Source: Muribaculaceae bacterium (GTDB lineage Bacteria; Bacteroidota; Bacteroidia; Bacteroidales; Muribaculaceae). Taken from it: a DNA stretch of 64,000 bases. A program made the translations under genes and the position numbers. Where the stretch lies: NCBI GenBank assembly GCA_009775125.1, contig VSPD01000006.1, positions 17,582 through 81,581 of the forward strand, read 5' to 3'. Shown piece by piece: positions 52,264-60,392 of this stretch (the first letter of the stretch is position 1; every line of letters starts with the position of its first letter). The notes below the pieces were generated by a model, which was given only the letters and a program-made list of their open reading frames with translations, was not told the DNA's origin and made no database searches.

Positions 52264-53415
52264 TTAATCTTCGTCGTCTTTGGTGGGGAATTTGTCGCTG
52301 AGGCCGTAGCAAAGTTTGTACCAGAGCATCTTGAAGGGGGAGCTTTGGGCGTCTTCGTAGGCGATGCGGCGGCGCATCTCGCGCGACGACATTTTTTTGG
52401 CGTTCTTGGCGGCGAGTTCCATTTTCTTCATCTCGAATTCGCGGTCGGCGGCGGCTTTACGTTCGGCAGCGGCCATTTCATTGGCGGCTGTTGTCTGGAT
52501 GCGCTGGTCGTATTCGCCATAGAGTTTCTGAGCCTCGGTATATTCGGGTGTTCCGGCGGGAATCATGGCCAGGAGAGCGCCGGCCTCGGGATTGAAGTGG
52601 CCGTTGCTTCCGGCTATCACGGATTTGAGGGCGGCGAGGTTCTGAGCTGACTGTTTTGCAAACATTTTTTCGCCGAGGGCGGGGAGTTTTTCCTCAGCGT
52701 AGGCAAAAAGTTCGGCAGCCTGCGAGGGCACGGAGTAAAGCAAGCCGTAGGCCTCGTCGTAGTTGCCTTGTGCCATTGCGGTCTCGGCCTGGGCCTTGAT
52801 TTCGGCGGCGTGAGTGTTGTAGTATTCGATGATTTTAGCTGTGGAGTTGGCGAGCATCTGCTGTATTTCCTTGCTGTCTTTGAGCTCGGCCACGGCATTG
52901 TCGGCGGCCTGACGCTCGTTGTTGCCCACGCCCACGAGTTTCACGGAAGCGGAGCCGAACACGGTGCCTGTCACGACGTTGCCGACATAGAGGGTAAGGT
53001 CGTAGGTGAGCATTGTTTTTTGCGGGGCTGTGCCGGTGAGTTTCTTGTCGAGGCCGGTGATGCCTGCGGCGAGGACAAACGCGGGGTCGCCGCCCATGCC
53101 GCTGATGCCGTTCTTTGTGGCCATGGCAAGGAGCTTGTTGGCCAGGAGGGTCGACATTTTTTCGGTGACGTGGTTTTCCTCGTCGGCGGTGGGGGTCATG
53201 ATGGTGAGTTTGATGCCGTTGCCGGTGAGCACGGCAGTGTCGAGCTCGGCGAGCGAAGCGCGTTTGGCCTCGATGGCGGCCTGACGCTCGGCATCGGTCA
53301 TCGTTGATTCTTTTTCTTGTGCGGCAAATTTCTTGCCGCCTTTGTCGGATGAACCTGAACATGCGGCCAGCGAAATTACTGCCGCCACGGCGATTAGATG
53401 AAAGATTTTTCGCAT
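52264..53415 (-). CDS. Lipoprotein with helical C-terminus, unknown function
   Basis: The 383-residue protein has a lipobox SLAAC (Cys19). A central domain has GNNERQAADNAVAELKDSKE, and a long charged helix follows in the last ~100 residues (NEMAAAERKAAADREFEMKK). The run YVGNVVTGTVFGSASVKLVG looks beta-rich. Length and order suggest a complex with the two genes downstream, perhaps at the outer membrane. No family is assigned. Confidence 0.7.
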   Translation of the reverse strand: MRKIFHLIAVAAVISLAACSGSSDKGGKKFAAQEKESTMTDAERQAAIEAKRASLAELDTAVLTGNGIKLTIMTPTADEENHVTEKMSTLLANKLLAMATKNGISGMGGDPAFVLAAGITGLDKKLTGTAPQKTMLTYDLTLYVGNVVTGTVFGSASVKLVGVGNNERQAADNAVAELKDSKEIQQMLANSTAKIIEYYNTHAAEIKAQAETAMAQGNYDEAYGLLYSVPSQAAELFAYAEEKLPALGEKMFAKQSAQNLAALKSVIAGSNGHFNPEAGALLAMIPAGTPEYTEAQKLYGEYDQRIQTTAANEMAAAERKAAADREFEMKKMELAAKNAKKMSSREMRRRIAYEDAQSSPFKMLWYKLCYGLSDKFPTKDDED

Positions 53416-53622
53416 TGTATCTTGTATTTTGATTGGTTATTATCGGGTTGATTGGTTACGAAGCAAAAGGGCACACCGACGCGCGCGACGTTTTTTGAAC
53501 GCAACGGCACATTGGCAGCACATTGGGGCGGCTTATGTTTCTTTTGTGGAAGTGGTTGCCCGAATAAGCAATAGAGTAACCACATAACCACTATATAAAT
53601 CATGGAATATACCATAATCGTC

Positions 53623-53745
53623 TAACTTTGGTTTGTGGCAGTACCCGGGCACGTATGTAGGCATCAAGAAAGAAATGGGTATTGAACCGGACTATTCCGG
53701 TCGAATCTTCCCACCGGGCTTTTTTAAGCCTCGGATATGCCTTTG
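53623..53745 (+). ncRNA. Possible small RNA with promoter box and terminator
   Basis: TAACTTTG at 53623 could be a -7 box. About 60 bases on are the hairpin CCGGA-CTAT-TCCGG and then ACCGGGCTTTTTTAAGCC. No open frame spans it and no gene is in the same direction nearby. This is a low-confidence guess; the -33 box is absent. The rest of 53416-53889 is AT-rich and holds only the hairpin at 53823. Confidence 0.25.
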
Positions 53746-53822
53746 TTGTTTATGTTGCAAAATTATCGAATAATAGAGAAAAAACGTAATTTTTGCTGTT
53801 AATAAATGTTAAAACAAGATTT

Positions 53823-53858
53823 AAGGCCATTAAGGACCTTAACGACCTTAATGGCCTT
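53823..53858. terminator. Hairpin at the 3' end of the outer-membrane protein gene
   Basis: AAGGCCATTAAGG and CCTTAATGGCCTT are perfect 13-base arms around ACCTTAACGA. It lies 30 bases past the stop at 53890 on -, with A/T-rich flanks. Confidence 0.65.
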
Positions 53859-53889
53859 AGCGACAAATGCGACAAAAGCGAGGATGGGG

Positions 53890-56007
53890 CTATTTTGTGC
53901 GGCCCGACTGGTCTTCTTTGGAGTTGCGCCACACGCCGGCCACTTTGTCGCGGCCAAAGGTGTAGGTCACGCCGAGCAGCACATATGCCGGACGGCCGTC
54001 GAAAACCTGGCGGAGCGTGTAGGAGGCGTAATGCTGGGTCGAGCGGGTCTTGTTCCAGCCGAATATGTCGTTGGCGGAGAGACGCAGGTTGAGGCGGCCC
54101 GCAAGCATGGAGTAGCGCAAGGAGAGGGTGAGCATCTGGAACGAGTCGTAGCGTATCATGTTTTGCTGCCAAGGGAAATAGTGCGAGAACCGGGCGGAGA
54201 ATACGAGGGTGCGGGCGCGGTTGAGCATGGCGTCGGTGTTTAGCTCGAGTTTGCCGGAGAAGTCGTCGAGCGAGGCGGCGTCGTAGTCGGGCATGTTGGA
54301 ATGTGAGTGGGTGTGGAACACCTCTGCTCCCGCAGTCATTTCCCAACGGGGCAGGATGGCGCGGCGGTAGGATGCGTAGAGCCCTGTCTTGTTGGTCGAC
54401 AGGCAGTTGTAGGGCATGGTGCTGACTGTGCCGTCGGCGTCGAAGCGACGGATGTAGCCTATGGCGTCTTTTGCAAACGATGTGTAGAGCACGGCGTAAA
54501 GGCCTCCGAGGCCGTAGTAGGATATTTCGGCATTGTTGAAGATGGTGGGGCGCAGGGCGGGATTGCCGGCTGAATATTCGTCGGTGGTGGAGTAGTAGCG
54601 GAAGGGATTCAGCTCCCAGAGGTTGGGGCGTTGCATGCCCATGGAGTAGCTTATGTTGACGGAGCCTTTGTCCGGCTTGCTCCACGACAGGGTGGCCGAC
54701 GGGAAGAGGTGGCCGTAGCTGTGGCGCGTGCGGCTGTCGGTGCCGAGCAGGTCGGCGACGGTGGCGGTGTATTCGTAGCGCAGGCCGATTTTGGCGTTGA
54801 ACTCGCTGCCGAACTGGCGCGAGGCTGAAAAGTGCACGGCGGCGATGCGCTCGCGGTAGTCGAAATCCACTTCCTCGCCGGCGGCGCCGGAACGCTCTGT
54901 GAGCAGGTATGAAGAATTGAGTATGTCGGTGTATGCGGCTCCGGTTTCGATCCGGGCCCACCGGAGGGGAAGTGTAAGGTCGGCCTTGCCGCTGTGGAAG
55001 CGGTAGTCGCTTGTGCCGCGCTCGTCGATTTCGATGCTGCCGGGGGCGTTGTCGAAGGTGGTGGCGATGGTAGAGCGCGTGGGGTTGTGGCGGTTGAAGT
55101 AATTGTAGGTGAGTTCGAGGCGCCGGCCGTCGGGGCCGAACTGCCAGTCGCAGAATCCCGTCGCGGTCACGGCATTGTTGGGGCGCGATTTTGTGGAGGT
55201 GACCGACTGCGATGTGTAGAGGCCGTAGTCGGTGAGGTTGGTGCCTGTCGAGGACGAGTTGCCGTAGGAATAGTTGGCGATGAATCCGGCGCTCAGCTCG
55301 GGCGTGAACTTGTAGCGGAACAGGGCGTTGACGCCCGTGTCGAGATTGCGCGAGCGGTTGCGGGTGTCGGATGTGCGTGTGGCGTCGGCGAAGGTGTAGG
55401 TCATGCTGTTGTCGTTCACCGTGGGGTAGTTGAACATGTTGGCGTCGAGCGACATTTCCACGCGGCGCGTGGTGTGGCTTATGCTTCCGCTCAGATATTG
55501 GCGGAATCTGACGCCTTGGTTGAGCGAGCCGTAGACGCTGCCGCGTGTGCCGAGGGTCTCGTTGCGCGTGGTGATGGAGATGTACACGGCGTTTGCCTCG
55601 GCGGCGTAGCGCGCCGGAGGGGTGGTGATGAGTTCTATTTTCTCGATATTTTCGGCGCGGAGGTTTTGCAGGCGGGCCTTCATGGCCGTGGCGTCGAGTT
55701 CCATGAGGATTCCGTCGATGATATAGCGCACGTTGCCTTTGCCGGCCACCGACACGTTGCCGTCGGTCGAGGACACTCGCGGGATGCGGTCGAGCACCTG
55801 TATGCCGTCGAGGCCTTGGCTGTAAGGGTCGTTTTTCACGATATATACGAGTTTGCCGTCTTTTTGGCGCAGGGCGGGGCGGCGTCCTGTCACCACCACT
55901 TCGTTGAGGTGGAGTTCGGGAAAGGAGTCTGTGGCTATTGAGTCGGTCTGGGCCGTGGCCGATGAGGCGCACATGGCGGCGATGACGGTGAGAATTGTTG
56001 TTTTCAT
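53890..56007 (-). CDS. Outer membrane beta-barrel protein, TonB-dependent receptor-like
   Basis: The 705-residue protein has a signal peptide (ILTVIAAMCASSATAQ), a plug-like region LNEVVVTGRRPALRQKDGKL to NIEKIELITTPPARYAAEAN, and a C-terminal barrel of ~550 residues. The CarboxypepD-like N-domain of SusC is missing, so it fits the OMP_b-brl_3 group. It lies 90 bases downstream of a BlaR-like gene on the same strand and may be the output of that regulator. Ligand is unknown. Confidence 0.85.
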   Translation of the reverse strand: MKTTILTVIAAMCASSATAQTDSIATDSFPELHLNEVVVTGRRPALRQKDGKLVYIVKNDPYSQGLDGIQVLDRIPRVSSTDGNVSVAGKGNVRYIIDGILMELDATAMKARLQNLRAENIEKIELITTPPARYAAEANAVYISITTRNETLGTRGSVYGSLNQGVRFRQYLSGSISHTTRRVEMSLDANMFNYPTVNDNSMTYTFADATRTSDTRNRSRNLDTGVNALFRYKFTPELSAGFIANYSYGNSSSTGTNLTDYGLYTSQSVTSTKSRPNNAVTATGFCDWQFGPDGRRLELTYNYFNRHNPTRSTIATTFDNAPGSIEIDERGTSDYRFHSGKADLTLPLRWARIETGAAYTDILNSSYLLTERSGAAGEEVDFDYRERIAAVHFSASRQFGSEFNAKIGLRYEYTATVADLLGTDSRTRHSYGHLFPSATLSWSKPDKGSVNISYSMGMQRPNLWELNPFRYYSTTDEYSAGNPALRPTIFNNAEISYYGLGGLYAVLYTSFAKDAIGYIRRFDADGTVSTMPYNCLSTNKTGLYASYRRAILPRWEMTAGAEVFHTHSHSNMPDYDAASLDDFSGKLELNTDAMLNRARTLVFSARFSHYFPWQQNMIRYDSFQMLTLSLRYSMLAGRLNLRLSANDIFGWNKTRSTQHYASYTLRQVFDGRPAYVLLGVTYTFGRDKVAGVWRNSKEDQSGRTK

Positions 56008-56097
56008 AATCGTTGCATTGTTTTGGTTAAGGCATAAAGAGGGCCTCTTTCTGCCCGCGGCAGAAAGCTAAAAAGTATGATAATATGGATGTTATGG

Positions 56098-57246
56098 TTA
56101 TTTGGTCTTCACCACGAAGCGGTTGTGGAGGTTGTCGGCGAGCACGAAATCGACGGCGTCGGCATTTATCGCCGACAGGTCGGCGCGTGTGGCTATGTGG
56201 CGGTTGATGTAGATTTTCGGGGAGGACGAGCCTTGTGGCACGGTCATGCTCACGTTGGTGTCGCCGTAGGCCGACACGTAAGATATTCCGTGGATTTCGT
56301 TGCCGTCGGCATCCGTGCCGATGAGATAGCTGAGGCCATTGGCGGGCGTGCCGGCAATCACGGCGTTGCCCACCGACGCAAGCCGGGCCGAGAGCGGCGT
56401 GTGCTCCACGGCGGAGGCCACGCCAAACAGCAACGGGATGATGACGACGGCGCATATGGCGCGACGGGAGGCGGTGCGGCGGCGAGCCATCATGCCGATG
56501 CGCGCTTTCAGGCGCGAGTGGCTGAGTCCGTTGGCCATGCGCGGAAATGCCGACCCTACGGCATTGCGCAGCAGAAGAAGCTGGTATTGACGGGCGTCGT
56601 GGCCTTGGGCGAGGATTTCGGCGTCGACCTGATATTCGTGCACATCCTGAATCTCGCGCATGAGCATATATGCAGCCGGGTTGAACCAGTTGAACACCAC
56701 GGTGCATTGCGCTATGGCCAGGTCGACCCAGTGGCGATGGCGCAGGTGGCATTTCTCATGCTCGACAATCATGTGCAGGTCGGCCGGGGCAGTGCCTTCG
56801 GGCACAATGATATATCGCCCCCAGCTGAATGGCGAGATGTCGTTTTTCTTCGTGAATACTATCGTGTGGCTGCCCGACGGCTCTTTGCGGCCTGCACGGA
56901 TTATCCGGGCTATGGCCAGGGCCGAGCGCAGCGTTGCGACGGCGGCCACGGCCACGCCGGCGAGATAGACCAGGGCCACGGCCTTTGGCCACACGGGCAT
57001 GGGCGACTCCGACAGCGATTCCACTTCGGCGCGCATGGCCGCTACTTGCGCCTCGGCCGATTCGGCGGGTTCTTCCGCCTCCGGCGATATCATGGGCACG
57101 ATTATGAACGACAGTGCGATTCCGCACATGAGCACGGCCCGGTTGAAGCGGTGGAAGGTGGCCGACGAGAGCGTCAATCGGTAGAGGACAGAGAACGCCG
57201 CCAGCAAAAGCGCCACTTGCAGGGCATATTGTGTGAACGCTCCCAT
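56098..57246 (-). CDS. BlaR1-family M56 membrane metallopeptidase
   Basis: The 382-residue protein has four hydrophobic segments near the N-terminus and a zinc site HEKCH at residues 163 to 167, followed by FNWFNPAAYMLMREI, the M56 signature. C-terminal residues ~270 to 382 follow another helix. BlaR1-type proteins sense an envelope signal and cleave the BlaI repressor. Its ATG overlaps the blaI stop by one base (TAATG). There is no penicillin-binding sensor domain. Confidence 0.9.
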   Translation of the reverse strand: MGAFTQYALQVALLLAAFSVLYRLTLSSATFHRFNRAVLMCGIALSFIIVPMISPEAEEPAESAEAQVAAMRAEVESLSESPMPVWPKAVALVYLAGVAVAAVATLRSALAIARIIRAGRKEPSGSHTIVFTKKNDISPFSWGRYIIVPEGTAPADLHMIVEHEKCHLRHRHWVDLAIAQCTVVFNWFNPAAYMLMREIQDVHEYQVDAEILAQGHDARQYQLLLLRNAVGSAFPRMANGLSHSRLKARIGMMARRRTASRRAICAVVIIPLLFGVASAVEHTPLSARLASVGNAVIAGTPANGLSYLIGTDADGNEIHGISYVSAYGDTNVSMTVPQGSSSPKIYINRHIATRADLSAINADAVDFVLADNLHNRFVVKTK

Positions 57247-57605
57247 TATTTATTCTTTTCAATCATGTCGATGAGCTCGCGCAATTCGTCGGCGGAAATT
57301 TCCTCGTTGCGCGTGAGCGTGGATACAAGGCTGAATGTCGAGCCGCCGAAAAAGCGGCTTATCATGCTTTTGAGCGACTGCTCGCGGTAGGGCTCGAGCT
57401 GCCTTACGGCGCGGTAGCGGTTGGCGTTGCCAAGCATTTCCTTTTCGACCCATCCCTTTGTTTCGAGGCCTTTAAGGAAAGTGGCCACGGTGTTGAAATG
57501 CGGGCGAGGCTCGGGCATGGCGTCGACGATTTCGCGCACAAAGAGCGGACCACGGCTCCAAAGGATGCCCATTATTTCTTCTTCACGTTCGGAAAGTTTC
57601 TTCAT
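57246..57605 (-). CDS. BlaI/MecI-family repressor
   Basis: The 119-residue protein has a winged helix with MKKLSEREEEIMGILWSRGP and RPHFNTVATFLKGLETKGWVEK, then a dimer region ending ELRELIDMIEKNK. It should repress this operon until cleaved by the BlaR-like peptidase. ATG 57605 is chosen by family; the ORF runs ten codons further up but without homology. Confidence 0.92.
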   Translation of the reverse strand: MKKLSEREEEIMGILWSRGPLFVREIVDAMPEPRPHFNTVATFLKGLETKGWVEKEMLGNANRYRAVRQLEPYREQSLKSMISRFFGGSTFSLVSTLTRNEEISADELRELIDMIEKNK

Positions 57606-57632
57606 TTCGGTGCGTATTTTAAGTTTACACCG

Positions 57633-57664
57633 CAAAGATATAACTAATATTTTAATTATGCAAC
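57633..57664 (-). promoter_or_regulatory. Promoter and possible operator of blaI-blaR
   Basis: On - TTG, 20 bases and TATCTTTG (57640 to 57633) give a consensus promoter. The spacer holds two TTAGTT copies (TTAGTTGCATAA and TTAGTTATA) about 20 bases apart that could be BlaI sites. Confidence 0.7.
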
Positions 57665-57699
57665 TAAAAAATTAGGAGCGTCAAGAAAAATTTAGTGAA

Positions 57700-57835
57700 A
57701 GGCAGAAATAGGAGGCTTAGGAGTCATAGGAGGCTTAGGAATCCTATGATGCCTAAGAGTCCTAAGAGTCCTAAGAATCCTAAGAATCCTATGATGCCTA
57801 AGAAGCCTAATAAGCCTTGGCGGCCTAAAAAATCT
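57700..57835. repeat. Degenerate GGCTTAGGAGTCCTAAG-type repeats
   Basis: The gap contains ~10 variants of CCTAAGARTCCTATGATGCC and their complement, forming small hairpins (TAGGAATCCTA). No gene is in it. It lies just past the stop of the repeat-protein gene on - and may end transcription. Confidence 0.7.
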
Positions 57836-57841
57836 TTAATG

Positions 57842-58288
57842 TTATTTTTTGTGGTATTCCCAGCGGTTGTGGAAATCGTTCCATTTGTAGTAGCCTTCAA
57901 GACGGCCGGAGGCGTCGAACACGTCGTAGCGTTTGTAGAAGTCGTTCCATTTCTTGTAGCCGATGAGGCGGCCGGAGGCGTCTTTTATGTCCTCGCGGTC
58001 GTAGAAATTGTTGTGGGCGCGGGTAGATTCGAGGTTGCCCTTGCTGTCGCGGGTTTCGGTGCGGTCGTAGAAATCGTTATGCTTTTCGGTGCGCAGGAGC
58101 TTGCCGTTGGCGTCGAAAAATTCCATGCGCTTGTGGAAATCGTTCCATTTCTTGTAGCCGGTAAGGCGGCCGTTGGAGTCGAAGAATTCGGTGCGTTTGT
58201 GGAAATCGTTCCACTTTTCAGTGAATGTCTGCGCGCAGGCGCACAATGCAACCGTGAGGGCTGCGAGGGTGAGGAGATATTTTTTCAT
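57842..58288 (-). CDS. Secreted protein of six 22-residue repeats
   Basis: The 148-residue protein has a signal peptide (MKKYLLTLAALTVALCACAQ; a Cys is present but no clear lipobox spacing). Six repeats of exactly 22 residues then start at Trp26, Trp48, His70, His92, Trp114 and Trp136. The consensus is (W/H)NDFhkRxExxDxxGxLxxYkK. The repeat resembles MORN/YwqK-type beta-hairpins (DxNGxL) but has its own NDF motif. Function is unknown; it may bind a surface or a partner. Confidence 0.75.
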   Translation of the reverse strand: MKKYLLTLAALTVALCACAQTFTEKWNDFHKRTEFFDSNGRLTGYKKWNDFHKRMEFFDANGKLLRTEKHNDFYDRTETRDSKGNLESTRAHNNFYDREDIKDASGRLIGYKKWNDFYKRYDVFDASGRLEGYYKWNDFHNRWEYHKK

Positions 58289-58291
58289 ATG

Positions 58292-58918
58292 TCAGTGGCT
58301 GAGGCGGCGGTTGAGGTAGGCGATGACGAGGTCGGCGATTTCGTCGATGGGGAGCAGGGCCGAGTTGAAAGTGAGGTCGTAGGTGGCGGCGTCGCCCCAG
58401 CGGCGGTCGGTGTAGAAGTTGTAGTAGTTGGCGCGGAGCTTGTTGGTGCGCTCGGCCAGGCGGCGTGCGGCGGCAGGGTCTTTTGTGTCGAGGCGTGAGA
58501 TGATTCGGCGGACACATTCGTCCATCGGGGCGTGCACGAATACGCTGATCACGTCGGGGAAGTCGCGCAGCACATAGTCGGCGCTTCGTCCCACTATGAT
58601 ACATGGGCCTTGGTCGGCGATATGGCGGATGAAATCGCTCTGGGTGCGGTAGATTGAGTCGTCGGATATTGAGGATGTGCCGGCATACCAGGGCATCGCG
58701 CTTACGCCGAAGGCAAACGGGATGGCTCCGTTGATAAACCGGGGCACGCGTTCGTCGTTGTTTACAAAGTAGTCGGGGTTTACGCCGGCTTGTTGTGCGG
58801 CTTGAAGAAGGAGTTCTTTGTCATAGAACGGGATGCCGAGTTTCTGTGAGAGTATCCGGCCGAGTTCCCGGCCTCCGCTGCCGAACTGGCGTCCGATTGT
58901 GATTACGAATTTTTTCAT
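58292..58918 (-). CDS. Cytidylate kinase-like family protein
   Basis: The 208-residue protein starts MKKFVITIGRQFGSGGRELG, a P-loop variant typical of the cytidylate kinase-2 family. Later it has GPCIIVGRSADYVLRDFPDV and RRIISRLDTKDP. The true substrate of this family is not settled. It lies 3 bases upstream of the repeat-protein gene on -. Confidence 0.88.
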   Translation of the reverse strand: MKKFVITIGRQFGSGGRELGRILSQKLGIPFYDKELLLQAAQQAGVNPDYFVNNDERVPRFINGAIPFAFGVSAMPWYAGTSSISDDSIYRTQSDFIRHIADQGPCIIVGRSADYVLRDFPDVISVFVHAPMDECVRRIISRLDTKDPAAARRLAERTNKLRANYYNFYTDRRWGDAATYDLTFNSALLPIDEIADLVIAYLNRRLSH

Positions 58919-58919
58919 G

Positions 58920-58955
58920 GAGTTGGGAAGTTGGGGAGTTTGGGAGTTGGGAAGT
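58920..58955. repeat. GGGAGTTGGGAAGTT-type tandem repeat
   Basis: Five units of GGGAGTT/GGGAAGTT lie between the sugar transferase and the kinase gene. Related units are at 39048-39078 and, in coding DNA, at 22628-22690. Confidence 0.7.
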
Positions 58956-60346
58956 TAAAAGGCGTTTTTTTCGCCGGCTATGGCGTTGATTACGGTGCGG
59001 ACTATTATTTTCAGGTCGAGGAGGAAGGACCAGTTTTCGATATACCAGCAGTCGAACTCGACGCGCCGTTCCATTTTCCAGAGCTCGTCGGTGATGCCAC
59101 GGTAGCCGTTGACTTGCGCCCATCCGGTGATGCCGGGTTTCACGAGGTGGCGCACCATGTACAGGTCGATGAGTTTGGCATATTGGTCGGTGTGGCTAAG
59201 CATGTGTGGGCGCGGGCCTACGATTGACATGTCGCCGCGAAGCACGTTGAAAAACTGGGGTAGCTCGTCGATGGAGGTGCGCCTCAGCAGCTGGCCTACG
59301 GCAGTGGTGCGCGGGTCGTGGCGTGTGGCCTGGTGTGAGTCGGCGGCGGCGTTGACGCGCATGGTGCGGAATTTGTAGCAGCGGAATGTGTTGCCACGGT
59401 AGCCGGTGCGTTCCTGGCTGAAAAATATCGGGCCGGGCGACGAGAGTTTTATCGCTATGGCCACGGGGATGAACACCAGGGGGGAGAAGATGAGCACGGT
59501 GGCGGAGAAGGCAATGTCGAAGGCGCGTTTAATGGCACGGTTGACGGTGCTTGTGAGGGGGTTGTGGCGGATCGACACCACGGGCATGGCTCCGATGTTG
59601 TGGAGCTCGAAGCTGCGGGCTATGCGGCGTGAGATGCGCGGCACGTAGTAGAAGCTGATTACGTTGTCGTCGGCTGTCTTTACCACAGACGACAGGGTGT
59701 CGGCGTATTCGCCGTCGCCTTGCATCGTGTAGTAGAGATGGTCGATGCGCATACGTTTTACGTAGGTGCCTATGTCGGCGATGCTGCCGAGATGGGGGCA
59801 GGTCATGGCGGGGTCGGGGTTGTCGGAGAAGAAACCGAGCACGCGGATGCCGAATCCGGCGTCGGACTGCATTTCCTCGAGCAGGCGGCGGGCTGTGGAG
59901 CCGGAGCCTACGATTACGGCGCGGACGTAGTTATAGCCCGCGCGTCGCATCGCTTTTAGGATTTGCCTCGACACTATCCACCACAGCGGCACGAATATGG
60001 CCATGAGCGAGTAGAAGGTGACGAAGGCTCGCCAGGGGATTACGTCGAGGTTGACGAATGTGAGCAGCGACAGGAAGAACAGGGCGTGTATGCCCACTGT
60101 CTCAACTGCTCCGAGAAAGACGTGGTCCATGAGCAGGATGCGCTGTGAGTGCGTGCTGCGCATGGTCCAGAGCACTACGGGGAGGTAGGACGTGTTTACC
60201 AGCACCCATATCATGTTGATGCGGGAGGATTGGGCTATCTCGGGATACAGGACTATGGTGAGGGCAAAGATAATATTTACCAGGACTAAGTCAAAGAAGT
60301 TGAATAGTCCCGGCAAATATTTTCCGAAATAATGAGTTCTCGCCAA
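58955..60346 (-). CDS. Undecaprenyl-phosphate sugar phosphotransferase (WcaJ/PglC-like)
   Basis: The 463-residue protein has four to five N-terminal helices and a CoA-binding-like middle (RAVIVGSGSTARRLLEEM). The C-terminal polyprenyl phosphotransferase domain has SSPGPIFFSQERTGYRG, CYKFRTMRV and KPGITGWAQVNGYRG. It loads hexose-1-phosphate on undecaprenyl phosphate. It is a second initiating enzyme, distant from the WbpL-like one at 17326, so it may serve a different polymer. Confidence 0.92.
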   Translation of the reverse strand: MARTHYFGKYLPGLFNFFDLVLVNIIFALTIVLYPEIAQSSRINMIWVLVNTSYLPVVLWTMRSTHSQRILLMDHVFLGAVETVGIHALFFLSLLTFVNLDVIPWRAFVTFYSLMAIFVPLWWIVSRQILKAMRRAGYNYVRAVIVGSGSTARRLLEEMQSDAGFGIRVLGFFSDNPDPAMTCPHLGSIADIGTYVKRMRIDHLYYTMQGDGEYADTLSSVVKTADDNVISFYYVPRISRRIARSFELHNIGAMPVVSIRHNPLTSTVNRAIKRAFDIAFSATVLIFSPLVFIPVAIAIKLSSPGPIFFSQERTGYRGNTFRCYKFRTMRVNAAADSHQATRHDPRTTAVGQLLRRTSIDELPQFFNVLRGDMSIVGPRPHMLSHTDQYAKLIDLYMVRHLVKPGITGWAQVNGYRGITDELWKMERRVEFDCWYIENWSFLLDLKIIVRTVINAIAGEKNAF

Positions 60347-60392
60347 GGTGGTTTATGCCTTTAAGTTCTCTTCAAAAAATGCCCCGGCAAAT

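Noticed and set aside
53394..53615. 73-residue frame on - before the lipoprotein operon
   Set aside because: No motif, mixed composition and overlap with the start of the lipoprotein gene; probably chance.
53750..55972. 740-residue Arg/His/Pro-rich frame on the - strand
   Set aside because: It is a shifted frame over the outer-membrane barrel gene, with the composition typical of a frame shadow.
57700..57835. Possible CRISPR array
   Set aside because: Repeats are short, degenerate and without constant-length spacers; no cas genes are near.
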